64,000 nucleotides of DNA from Kribbella jiaozuonensis (GTDB taxonomy: Bacteria > Actinomycetota > Actinomycetes > Propionibacteriales > Kribbellaceae): positions 310,001-374,000 of the forward strand of contig NZ_SZPZ01000005.1 in the NCBI RefSeq assembly GCF_005233875.1, given 5' to 3'. Under the pieces are notes generated by a model, which worked only from the letters and a program-made list of their open reading frames with translations, did not search any database and was not told the DNA's origin. Position numbers and translations under genes: made by a program. Shown here one piece after another: positions 1 through 6,296 of this stretch (its first letter is position 1; each line of letters begins with the position of its first letter).

Positions 1-669
1 CTTCAGGCCGTGGATCGCCGGCAGGATCGCGGCCAGCGACAGCAGCACACTCGGTACGTCGATCCGCCCGGCCTTCTCGTTCCGGTACTCCGGGAGCAGG
101 AACGGCCCGACCACGAGCAACACGACCATCGCCGGTACGCCGATCAGGAAGGCCGAGCCCCACCAGAAGTGGTTCAGCAGGATGCCGCCGACGATCGGGC
201 CGACCACCGCGCCGACCGTGAAGCAGCCGGCCCAGACGCCCAGCGCCTTCGCCCGCTGCCCCTCGTCGGGGAACAGCGTGGAGATCAGCGACAGCGTGCA
301 CGGCGCGATCGCCGCCCCGGCGATGCCGAGCACCGCGCGGGCCCCGATCAGCATGCCGGGATCGACGGAGTACGCCGCGACGACCGAGGCGATCCCGAAG
401 ACGGCAGCCGCGATCAGCAGCAGCCGACGACGACCGAGCCGGTCACCGAGGTTGCCCATCGTGATCATCAGGCCGGCCACCATGAACCCGTACACGTCCA
501 GGATCCACAGCTGCTGGCTGCTGGTGGCGCCCAGGGCCTCGGTCACGGCCGGGACTGCAAGCAGCATCACGAACAGGTCCAGCGACACCAGCAGCGTGGC
601 GAGGCACAGGACGCCCAGCGCGATCCACTGCCGCTTACTGGTGGTCACCATGTCGGCCTCGACGGTCAT
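1..669 (-). CDS. MFS drug exporter, DHA2-like (C-terminal part outside window)
   Basis: Only the first 223 codons lie inside the window. The protein should be a proton-coupled inner-membrane exporter of the major facilitator superfamily. It opens with a hydrophobic helix, then a motif A loop (GNLGDRLGRRR, about residues 72-82) and a motif C-like stretch (GAVVGPIVGG), which marks antiporters. The spacing of helices resembles the 14-helix DHA2 group, but the missing half prevents a firm call. The ATG at 669 is chosen because helix 1 follows directly. It is divergent from the DUF899 gene, with an inverted repeat between the two. Substrate unknown. Confidence 0.85.
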   Translation of the reverse strand, partial: MTVEADMVTTSKRQWIALGVLCLATLLVSLDLFVMLLAVPAVTEALGATSSQQLWILDVYGFMVAGLMITMGNLGDRLGRRRLLLIAAAVFGIASVVAAYSVDPGMLIGARAVLGIAGAAIAPCTLSLISTLFPDEGQRAKALGVWAGCFTVGAVVGPIVGGILLNHFWWGSAFLIGVPAMVVLLVVGPFLLPEYRNEKAGRIDVPSVLLSLAAILPAIHGLK

Positions 670-697
670 GATCCGGTCCTTCCGCAGGGGGTCTCTT

Positions 698-719
698 CAC
701 TTCTGCGTCGGACGAAGTG
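698..719. promoter_or_regulatory. Inverted repeat in divergent promoter region
   Basis: CACTTC (698-703) and GAAGTG (714-719) form a 6-bp inverted repeat with a 10-bp spacer between the divergent MFS and DUF899 genes. This is a plausible dimeric repressor site, but no regulator gene is adjacent in the window. Confidence 0.35.
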
Positions 720-756
720 TTCCGGGATCGACACCGGGCGGGACTATGTTCGGGCA

Positions 757-1542
757 ATGACGACATTCGGAAATCTGCCCGAGGTCGTGCCACCGGAGGA
801 GTGGCTGGCCGCCCGGCTGGAGCTGCTGAGGCTGGAGAAGGAAGTCACGCGGGCGCGCGACCGGCTGAACGCCGAGCGCCGTCGGCTGCCGATGGTCCGG
901 ATCGACAAGCCGTACGTCTTCGCGGGGCCGGACGGGGAGGTCGGGCTGCTGGACCTGTTCGACGGGCGGGATCAGCTGGTGATCCACCACTTCATGTTCA
1001 GCCCGGACTGGGACGAGGGGTGCTCGAGCTGCTCGTCGGCCGCGGACGAGATCGGCAACCTCCGGCAGTTGTACGTGCGGAACACGTCGCTGGTGGCGGT
1101 CTCGCGGGCGCCGTACCCGAAGATCGCGGGGTTCAAGGAGCGGCTGGGGTGGACGTTTCCGTGGGTCTCGTCGTACGGGAGTGACTTCAACTACGACTTC
1201 CACGCCACGCTGGACGACCGGGTCGCGCCGGTGCTGCTCCACTTCCGCACCAAGGAGCAGCTGGCGAACGAGAAGGGTACGCCGTGGTCAGGCGGGCCGT
1301 GGACCGACGAGATGAACGGCGACGAGCTGCCAGGGATCAGCACGTTCCTCCGGGTCGACGACGAGGTGTTCCACACGTACTCGACGTTCGGGCGCGGGAT
1401 CGAGGACTTCCACAACGGCTATCGGTACCTCGACCTGACCGTTCTCGGCCGGCAGGAGGCGTGGGAGGAGCCGAAGGGACGCGCCGAGCCGCTCGGGCTA
1501 CACGTCGGCGGACCCGCGATGCGTGTCCCGGATCAGTACTGA
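757..1542 (+). CDS. DUF899 family thioredoxin-like protein
   Basis: The 261-residue protein matches the DUF899 family, which has a thioredoxin-like fold; no reaction is established for the family. Characteristic segments are the PPEEWLAAR start, the RRLPMVRI-K-Y-F stretch, the HFMFSPDWDEGCSSC segment with a CxxC, and FHTYSTFGRG near the end. The open frame extends far upstream, but the family begins at this ATG. A TATGTT -10 hexamer ends six bases before the ATG (745-750), so the transcript is probably leaderless. The gene is monocistronic and divergent from the MFS exporter. Confidence 0.85.
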   Translation: MTTFGNLPEVVPPEEWLAARLELLRLEKEVTRARDRLNAERRRLPMVRIDKPYVFAGPDGEVGLLDLFDGRDQLVIHHFMFSPDWDEGCSSCSSAADEIGNLRQLYVRNTSLVAVSRAPYPKIAGFKERLGWTFPWVSSYGSDFNYDFHATLDDRVAPVLLHFRTKEQLANEKGTPWSGGPWTDEMNGDELPGISTFLRVDDEVFHTYSTFGRGIEDFHNGYRYLDLTVLGRQEAWEEPKGRAEPLGLHVGGPAMRVPDQY

Positions 1543-1543
1543 C

Positions 1544-1711
1544 TTACCAGTAGACCGAGTCGAGCTTGCCCTCGATACTGCGGACGTTGTCCCGGGCACA
1601 CCGGTCGCAGTACAGCAGCTTGCGTCCGTCCTCGATCGAGGTCATCCAGGTCAACGGCACGTCCTCCGACTCCGCCTGCTGACCACACAACGCACAGGTA
1701 GCTCTCACCAT
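1544..1711 (-). CDS. Small zinc-ribbon protein
   Basis: A 55-residue protein with two CxxC pairs (C6/C9 and C35/C38), the pattern of a small zinc ribbon. The frame extends upstream to a longer ORF, but the Cys-containing core begins at the internal ATG (1709-1711), and the upstream stretch is low-complexity arginine-rich sequence. Its stop abuts the convergent DUF899 gene. Similar short zinc-ribbon proteins are common in actinobacteria, and I know of no function for them. Confidence 0.65.
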   Translation of the reverse strand: MVRATCALCGQQAESEDVPLTWMTSIEDGRKLLYCDRCARDNVRSIEGKLDSVYW

Positions 1712-1882
1712 GGCATCAGGGTATGTCGCCCGGTCCCACGCCGTAGCGAGCAGGTGCTCGGTGCGGTGCCTCGGCGTGCTGGAGCGAAGGCGTCGATGTG
1801 GTTTCATCGTCGCCTTTGCTCCAGTGCGGCGAGGTGCCGTGCCGAGTGCCGCGCAGTAGGCGTGGGATCGGGTGACATGCCC

Positions 1883-1888
1883 TAGTCT
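1883..1888 (+). promoter_or_regulatory. -10 element of leaderless Nudix gene
   Basis: TAGTCT fits TANNNT and ends seven bases before the GTG at 1896. That is the spacing expected when transcription starts at the start codon. Confidence 0.5.
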
Positions 1889-1895
1889 GCACCGC

Positions 1896-2420
1896 GTGCG
1901 ATGGGTGATTCACGGCGAGGCCGAGGTCTGGGGCAATCGATGGCTGAGCGTACGGCGGTTGGACGTCGAGCAGCCTGACGGGGAGCGGTTCGACTATCAC
2001 GCGGTCCGGCTGAAGGACATCGCCGCCGCGGTCGTCACTCGGGACGAGCACGTGCTGCTGATGTGGCGGCACCGCTTCCTCACCGACACGTGGGCCTGGG
2101 AGCTGCCGATGGGGATCATCGAGGCTGGTGAGACGCCGGAGGCGGCCGCGGCTCGGGAGCTCGAGGAGGAGACCGGGTGGCGGGCTGAGGGGTTGACCGA
2201 GCTGATTCGGTCGGAGCCTGCGGCCGGGATCATGGACTCGCGGCATTACGTGTTCCGGGCTACTAGCGCGGTGTGGGTCGGGGAGCCGACGGAGCGGAAC
2301 GAGTCGGATCGGATCGAGTGGGTACCGGTAGGCGACGTACCCGGGATGATTGGGCGGCGGGAGATCGTCAGTGGGATCACGTTGGTCGGGCTGCAGCAAC
2401 TGTTGATCCAGGAACGCTGA
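1896..2420 (+). CDS. Nudix hydrolase (ADP-ribose pyrophosphatase-like)
   Basis: A 174-residue Nudix enzyme that should hydrolyse a nucleoside diphosphate linked to another group. The Nudix box is complete, with G73, E79, then RELEEETGW ending near residue 95; these residues bind Mg2+. The body resembles ADP-ribose/sugar pyrophosphatases rather than MutT. An in-frame GTG exists at 1872, but the GTG at 1896 is preferred because a TAGTCT -10 element lies seven bases upstream with no Shine-Dalgarno. A strong hairpin terminator follows the stop. Confidence 0.85.
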   Translation: MRWVIHGEAEVWGNRWLSVRRLDVEQPDGERFDYHAVRLKDIAAAVVTRDEHVLLMWRHRFLTDTWAWELPMGIIEAGETPEAAAARELEEETGWRAEGLTELIRSEPAAGIMDSRHYVFRATSAVWVGEPTERNESDRIEWVPVGDVPGMIGRREIVSGITLVGLQQLLIQER

Positions 2421-2421
2421 A

Positions 2422-2450
2422 GGGGCGGCACCCCCTTTGGGTGCCGCCCC
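2422..2450. terminator. Intrinsic terminator after Nudix gene
   Basis: A perfect 12-bp stem (GGGGCGGCACCC at 2422-2433 with GGGTGCCGCCCC at 2439-2450) and a 5-nt loop, followed by TCAATTTGTT. It lies between convergent genes and may serve both. Confidence 0.8.
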
Positions 2451-2498
2451 TCAATTTGTTCAGCTGGTCAGGCTGTGTTGCTTGGTGTTTCTGGTGGA

Positions 2499-2684
2499 TC
2501 AGACGAGACGGGCGAGTGCGAGGCGCGCGCGTGCGCTGGCCCTCTCAGCTCGCCGGCCTGCCCGCTCGGCCTGCTTCTGCGCCTTCTCGATCTGGTGAGC
2601 GAGGCGGAAGCGCCGGTTCTGCTCTGCGGCCTTCAGTGAAGCCCGACAGTGAGCACGGGCGAGATCTTCATTGAGTAAATGCAT
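2499..2684 (-). CDS. Small basic helical protein, conserved hypothetical
   Basis: A 61-residue protein starting MHLLNEDLAR, rich in Ala, Arg and Gln and predicted to be one or two amphipathic helices. I do not recognise a function. The start at 2684 is chosen over an ATG 33 bases upstream because AGGAG stands seven bases before it and no site precedes the other. It lies just downstream of whiB7 on the same strand, so it may be read through from whiB7. The basic repetitive C-terminus could bind nucleic acid, but that is a guess. Confidence 0.6.
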   Translation of the reverse strand: MHLLNEDLARAHCRASLKAAEQNRRFRLAHQIEKAQKQAERAGRRAERASARARLALARLV

Positions 2685-2750
2685 TTCGGTGCTCCTGTGT
2701 GAAGTCTGGTTGGTCATCGTTCGGTCTCGTTTCGGATGGTTGGGTGTCGT

Positions 2751-3038
2751 TCAGGCTGCGGTGACGGTGTCGCTCTTGCGGGGACGCCCACGGGGCCGCT
2801 TGCGCGGAACCACCACACCTTGGACGAACAGCTCGCCACCCCACACTCCCCACGGCTCGGAACGCTCGAGCGCTCCGGCCAGGCACTCGGCCTTCAGCGG
2901 GCAGGTCGTGCAGAGAGACTTTGCGTACTCGACGTCCGCCGGCGATTCGGCGAAGAAGAGTTCTGGCGCGTAGGACCGACAGGGCAGGTCCTGCGACGTT
3001 GCAACCTCGGTGAAGACATCGAGGAAGCTAACGCTCAT
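2751..3038 (-). CDS. whiB7: WhiB7-type redox-sensing transcription factor
   Basis: A 95-residue Wbl protein. C20, C43, C46 and C52 form the Cx22Cx2Cx5C ligand set for a [4Fe-4S] cluster. They are followed by the GVWGG turn (64-68) and an AT-hook RGRPRK (83-88), which is diagnostic of WhiB7. WhiB7 binds sigma-A and activates intrinsic antibiotic-resistance genes after ribosome stress. GGAGGTGA precedes the ATG at 3038. The adjacent uvrD2 repeats the order seen in mycobacteria and streptomycetes. The long leader carries an upstream ORF and a terminator (3121-3385), which suggests attenuation control. Confidence 0.95.
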   Translation of the reverse strand: MSVSFLDVFTEVATSQDLPCRSYAPELFFAESPADVEYAKSLCTTCPLKAECLAGALERSEPWGVWGGELFVQGVVVPRKRPRGRPRKSDTVTAA

Positions 3039-3120
3039 TCCGGTCACCTCCCAGTGACTTTTGGATGCTGGTCTCTTGTCGTCGGTGACGATTACCGGTT
3101 GGTAGTCGCCAAATCTTTGG

Positions 3121-3163
3121 ACAAACAAAAGGGCCGCGGGACCCTTTGGTGGGTTCCGCGGCC
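3121..3163 (-). terminator. Intrinsic terminator in whiB7 leader (attenuator)
   Basis: On the minus strand, GGCCGCGGAACCC (3163-3151) pairs with GGGTCCCGCGGCC (3144-3132), with one A/C mismatch, and is followed by CTTTTGTTTGT. It lies about 25 nt after the upstream ORF stop and about 83 nt before the whiB7 ATG. Leader attenuation linked to translation of an upstream ORF is known for whiB7/wblC genes. Confidence 0.75.
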
Positions 3164-3187
3164 TGGAGGTGCCGGCTCTGACGCTTG

Positions 3188-3385
3188 TCAGACCGGTGGA
3201 CTCCATGCTCGAGAACCCGAACCGCCGTACTTCACATCGCCGACAGCTCCGCCCTTGAACTGGGCGATGCCGGAGGCCATGAGCACAACGGTCGCGACGT
3301 GCAGACGCGGCGAGGCACCCGGGATCTGGGCGCACGGCAGCGCGGCAGCGTCGCTGAACGGCATCTTGACCGTGTTGGTAATCAT
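3188..3385 (-). CDS. Upstream ORF in whiB7 leader (65 codons)
   Basis: A 65-codon ORF preceded by a perfect AGGAGGTG (3394-3401) eight bases from its ATG. The product starts MITNTVKMPF, has no recognisable domain, and its codons are GC-rich at third positions for most of the length. It ends 25 nt before the terminator hairpin of the whiB7 leader. Two readings are possible. It may be the regulatory leader peptide whose translation state decides read-through into whiB7. It may instead be a small protein gene with its own terminator. The position supports the first, and the length is unusual for it. Confidence 0.6.
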   Translation of the reverse strand: MITNTVKMPFSDAAALPCAQIPGASPRLHVATVVLMASGIAQFKGGAVGDVKYGGSGSRAWSPPV

Positions 3386-3747
3386 TTCCAGGGCACCTCC
3401 TCTCGTTGTGGCGAAGCGGGCGGTTAGCTCGATCGCTATGGTGGTTTGAAGTTTTCGGCCAGGCTTCGACCGCAGAAAGAACAGTACGCCGTCCGCGTCG
3501 GAGCCCGCAAACTATTTATCGCCAGTTTGCGAAGTTGGCCGGAAGTTGCCGCCACGGCGACCGGATCTGGTTGCCGTGACAGGGTTTCCAGCACTCTCCG
3601 GGACGCCGTCCGCACGCTGCGGGATCGTTGCCTCTGTCACCTAACTGCCACGTCTGCCAGGAGCAGAACACGGCACGTACTCCAGGGTGCGCCCCGAAAG
3701 CTGTGCCTGGCAAGAACATTTCCCGCAGCACTTGCCCGAAGGGGCAA
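3386..3747. other. Intergenic region between uvrD2 end and whiB7 leader ORF
   Basis: This 362-bp stretch has no convincing gene; a minus-strand frame at 3516-3731 lacks a ribosome site and any family resemblance. It holds a 6-bp hairpin right after the uvrD2 stop (3732-3747), a distant TGCCAGG/CCTGGCA pair (about 3656 and 3706), and the CGCAAACT inverted repeat at 3506-3531. The promoter for the whiB7 leader should lie here, on the minus strand. Confidence 0.5.
3506..3531. promoter_or_regulatory. 8-bp inverted repeat upstream of whiB7 leader
   Basis: CGCAAACT (3506-3513) and AGTTTGCG (3524-3531) are perfect inverted arms with a 10-bp AT-rich spacer, about 120 bp upstream of the leader ORF start. 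On the minus strand a TAGTTT hexamer overlaps one arm. This is a candidate operator or promoter-overlapping site. Confidence 0.4.
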
Positions 3748-5853
3748 TCAGCGAGTGCAGAGGTTCAGGATGTGTTCGCCGTACTTGGCCAGCTTGGTGT
3801 GGCCGATGCCGGGGATCTGACGCAGCGCCTGCGCGTCCTCCGGGCGGGTCTCGGCGATCGCGGTCAGCGTCGCGTCGGTGAGGATGACGAACGCCGGCAT
3901 CCGCTCGGACTCGGCCTGCTCGGTGCGCCACTCGATCAGCGCGTCGTACAGCTTCTGGTCGATCTTGGACGGGCAGTCCTCGCAGCGGCCGAGCTTGCGG
4001 GCGCCCGGGTCGAGCAGGCCGCGACCGCAGACCCGGCACTTCGGGATCGGCCGGCTGGAACGCGGTGCGCTCGACGGACGCTCGAAACTGGTCGGCGAGG
4101 ACGGCGTCCACTCGGTCCGCGCCGTACGGACGCCGATCGGGTCGAGGAAGCGGGTCGGACCGCGCGTACCGCGACCGCCCGGTGAGCGGGACGTGGACCA
4201 ACTGATCGACAGCTGCTGCTTCGCCCGCGTCACGCCTACATAGAACAGCCGACGCTCCTCCTCCACCTGCACCGGAGTCTGGGCGTACGTGATCGGCAGC
4301 GTCCCCTCATGCGCCCCGACGATGAAGACGCACTCCCACTCCAGGCCCTTGGCCGCGTGCAGCGTCGCCAGCGTGACGCCCTCGGCCAGCGGCGCATGCT
4401 GGATCGACGCCCGTCGGTCCAGCTCCGCCATCAGCTCAGGCAGCCGCGCCTCGGGGTTGGCTGCAGCGAAGTCGGACGTCATGGTGACCAGTGCGCTCAA
4501 TGACTCCCACCGGTCCCGCACCGCTCCGGTCCCGGTCGGCGGCTCCGGCGTCCATCCAGCCCCGCCGAGCACGCCGGTCACCGTGGTCACCAGGTCGTCG
4601 GACAGGTCCCCCGCCTTGGCCTGACCCCGCAGCAGTACGGCGGCCTGCCGGATCTCGGCCCGCTCGAAGAACCGCTCCGCACCCTTCAGCACGGTCGGGA
4701 TCTTCCGCTCGGCCAGCGCCTGCTCGAAGTTCTCCGACTGCGCATTGGTCCGGAACAGTACGGCGATGTCCCGCAGCGCCACACCCTCGTCCCGCAGCTT
4801 CACGACCGCGCGCGCCACCGCGTCCGCCTCCGCGACCTCGTCGGAGTACTCGCGGTAGACCGGAGTCGGACCGGCCTCTTTCTGGGATCGCAGCGTCACC
4901 CGGCCGGGCAGGCCGGTCGGACCGGCGGCGTCGAGGATCTTGTTGGCCACATCGACGATCTGCGGCGTCGACCGGTAGTCGCGGACCAGCTTGATCACCG
5001 TGGCGGACGGATGCCGGGACGCGAAGCGCACCAGGTTCTCCGGCTCGGCGCCGGCCCACGAATAGATCGTCTGCGCCGGATCGCCGACCACGCAGACGTC
5101 CTCCCGGCCGCCCAGCCACAGGTCGAGCAGGCTCTGCTGGAGCGGCGAGACGTCCTGGTACTCGTCCACGACGAACGTCCGGTACTGGCGGCGGATCTCC
5201 GCGGCCACCCGCTCGTCCTCCGCGAGCAACGCGACCGCACAGAGCAGCACGTCCTCCAGGTCGATCCGGCCGCGCTCCAGCTTCACGTCCTCGTAGGCCG
5301 CGAAGATGCGCGCGATCGTCGCCGGGTCGAAGGCAGCCAGCGTCCGGGACGACTTGGGCGCCAGCCGGGCGTAGTCGTCCGGGCGGACGTTGCTCACCTT
5401 GGCCCACTCCACCTCACCGGCCAGGTCGCGCAGCGCGGGCGTGTCCACCCGGACCCGGCAGCGGGAGGCGGCCTCGGTCAGCAGCGGGAACTTCCGGTCC
5501 GCGATCGGCGGCAGCTCCCCGCCGTACACCTTGGGCCAGAAGAAGCGGGCCTGCCGAAGCGCGGCCGAGTGGAACGTGCGGGCCTGCACCCCTTGTACGC
5601 CGAGCTGGGCCAGCCGCCCGCGCATCTCCCCCGCCGCCCGCTGCGTGAACGTCACCGCGAGCACCCGGACCGGGTCGAACGTCCCGGTCTGGACGCCGTA
5701 CGCGATCCGGTGGGTGATCGCCCGGGTCTTGCCCGTCCCGGCGCCGGCCATCACCACGACCGGGCCGTGCAGTGCGGACGCGACCGCTCGCTGCTCCGGG
5801 TCGAGGGCCTCCAACAGGCTCTCGGCAGAAGCAGATCGTGTGAGGTCGCTCAC
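3748..5853 (-). CDS. uvrD2: ATP-dependent DNA helicase UvrD2 with HRDC domain
   Basis: A superfamily 1A 3'-5' helicase of about 701 residues. Visible motifs include Walker A GAGTGKT (37-43), DEYQD, GDPAQTIYSW and VGVTRAK. The C-terminus carries a tetracysteine cluster (CRVC ... CEDC) and an HRDC domain ending QIPGIGHTKLAKYG, the layout of mycobacterial UvrD2. The longer frame to 6012 is rejected because it overlaps mrx1. GTG 5853 is chosen, and GTG 5865 is possible. It is divergent from mrx1 and upstream of whiB7, as in mycobacteria. Its role is in DNA repair or replication-fork processing. Confidence 0.93.
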   Translation of the reverse strand: MSDLTRSASAESLLEALDPEQRAVASALHGPVVVMAGAGTGKTRAITHRIAYGVQTGTFDPVRVLAVTFTQRAAGEMRGRLAQLGVQGVQARTFHSAALRQARFFWPKVYGGELPPIADRKFPLLTEAASRCRVRVDTPALRDLAGEVEWAKVSNVRPDDYARLAPKSSRTLAAFDPATIARIFAAYEDVKLERGRIDLEDVLLCAVALLAEDERVAAEIRRQYRTFVVDEYQDVSPLQQSLLDLWLGGREDVCVVGDPAQTIYSWAGAEPENLVRFASRHPSATVIKLVRDYRSTPQIVDVANKILDAAGPTGLPGRVTLRSQKEAGPTPVYREYSDEVAEADAVARAVVKLRDEGVALRDIAVLFRTNAQSENFEQALAERKIPTVLKGAERFFERAEIRQAAVLLRGQAKAGDLSDDLVTTVTGVLGGAGWTPEPPTGTGAVRDRWESLSALVTMTSDFAAANPEARLPELMAELDRRASIQHAPLAEGVTLATLHAAKGLEWECVFIVGAHEGTLPITYAQTPVQVEEERRLFYVGVTRAKQQLSISWSTSRSPGGRGTRGPTRFLDPIGVRTARTEWTPSSPTSFERPSSAPRSSRPIPKCRVCGRGLLDPGARKLGRCEDCPSKIDQKLYDALIEWRTEQAESERMPAFVILTDATLTAIAETRPEDAQALRQIPGIGHTKLAKYGEHILNLCTR

Positions 5854-5964
5854 GGGGTGAGACACGCGGGAACAGCACCACCTACGGCATGGTTCGAATA
5901 GGTCGAAGGCAACCCTAGACGGGCGGCCCGACAAAACCCCTCCCAGCCTCAAGGAGTCAGCCAA

Positions 5965-6204
5965 ATGGCTGCTTTCACTATGTACTCGACGCCGTGGTGC
6001 GGCTACTGCCACCGCCTCAAGGGCCAGCTCAAGCGAGCCGGCATCGAGTTCACCGAGGTCGACATCGAGCAGGTCCCGGACGCCGCGAAGCTGGTCGAGC
6101 AGATCAACAACGGCAACCAGACGGTCCCGACGGTCGTCTTCGCCGACGGCACCGCGATGACCAACCCGTCGATTGCGCAGGTCGCGGAGAAGCTCGCCGC
6201 CTGA
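5965..6204 (+). CDS. mrx1: Mycoredoxin, glutaredoxin-like mycothiol reductase
   Basis: A 79-residue glutaredoxin-fold protein with the active-site motif WCGYC (residues 11-15), the TVPTV cis-Pro loop and the NPS motif near the end. These match mycoredoxin-1, which removes mycothiol from mixed disulfides in actinobacteria. AAGGAG stands eight bases before the ATG. Its place beside uvrD2 repeats Rv3198A/Rv3198c. Two inverted repeats follow the stop, in the promoter area of the next gene. Confidence 0.92.
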   Translation: MAAFTMYSTPWCGYCHRLKGQLKRAGIEFTEVDIEQVPDAAKLVEQINNGNQTVPTVVFADGTAMTNPSIAQVAEKLAA

Positions 6205-6212
6205 ACAACCTG

Positions 6213-6234
6213 ACTCAGGTCATATCGCCTGAGT
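6213..6234. promoter_or_regulatory. 7-bp inverted repeat after mrx1
   Basis: ACTCAGG (6213-6219) and CCTGAGT (6228-6234) with an 8-bp spacer. It lacks a T-run, so it is either a weak terminator for mrx1 or an operator for the propeller gene downstream. Confidence 0.35.
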
Positions 6235-6244
6235 TATGGACTTT

Positions 6245-6258
6245 ACGGTCATGACCGT
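6245..6258. promoter_or_regulatory. Perfect 14-bp palindrome before secreted propeller gene
   Basis: ACGGTCATGACCGT is its own reverse complement and lies 38 bp upstream of the chosen ATG, next to TTATAC. This is a likely operator overlapping the promoter. Confidence 0.45.
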
Positions 6259-6296
6259 TATACCTTGCGATGAACTACGTCGCAGGGAGTCCGCCC

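Noticed and set aside
10..756. Long N-terminal extension of the DUF899 frame
   Set aside because: It is antisense to the MFS gene, has the Arg/Gln/His-rich composition of a shadow frame, and the family starts at 757.
3516..3731. 71-residue minus-strand ORF between uvrD2 and the whiB7 leader
   Set aside because: No ribosome site, odd composition and overlap with hairpins; could not be supported as a gene.
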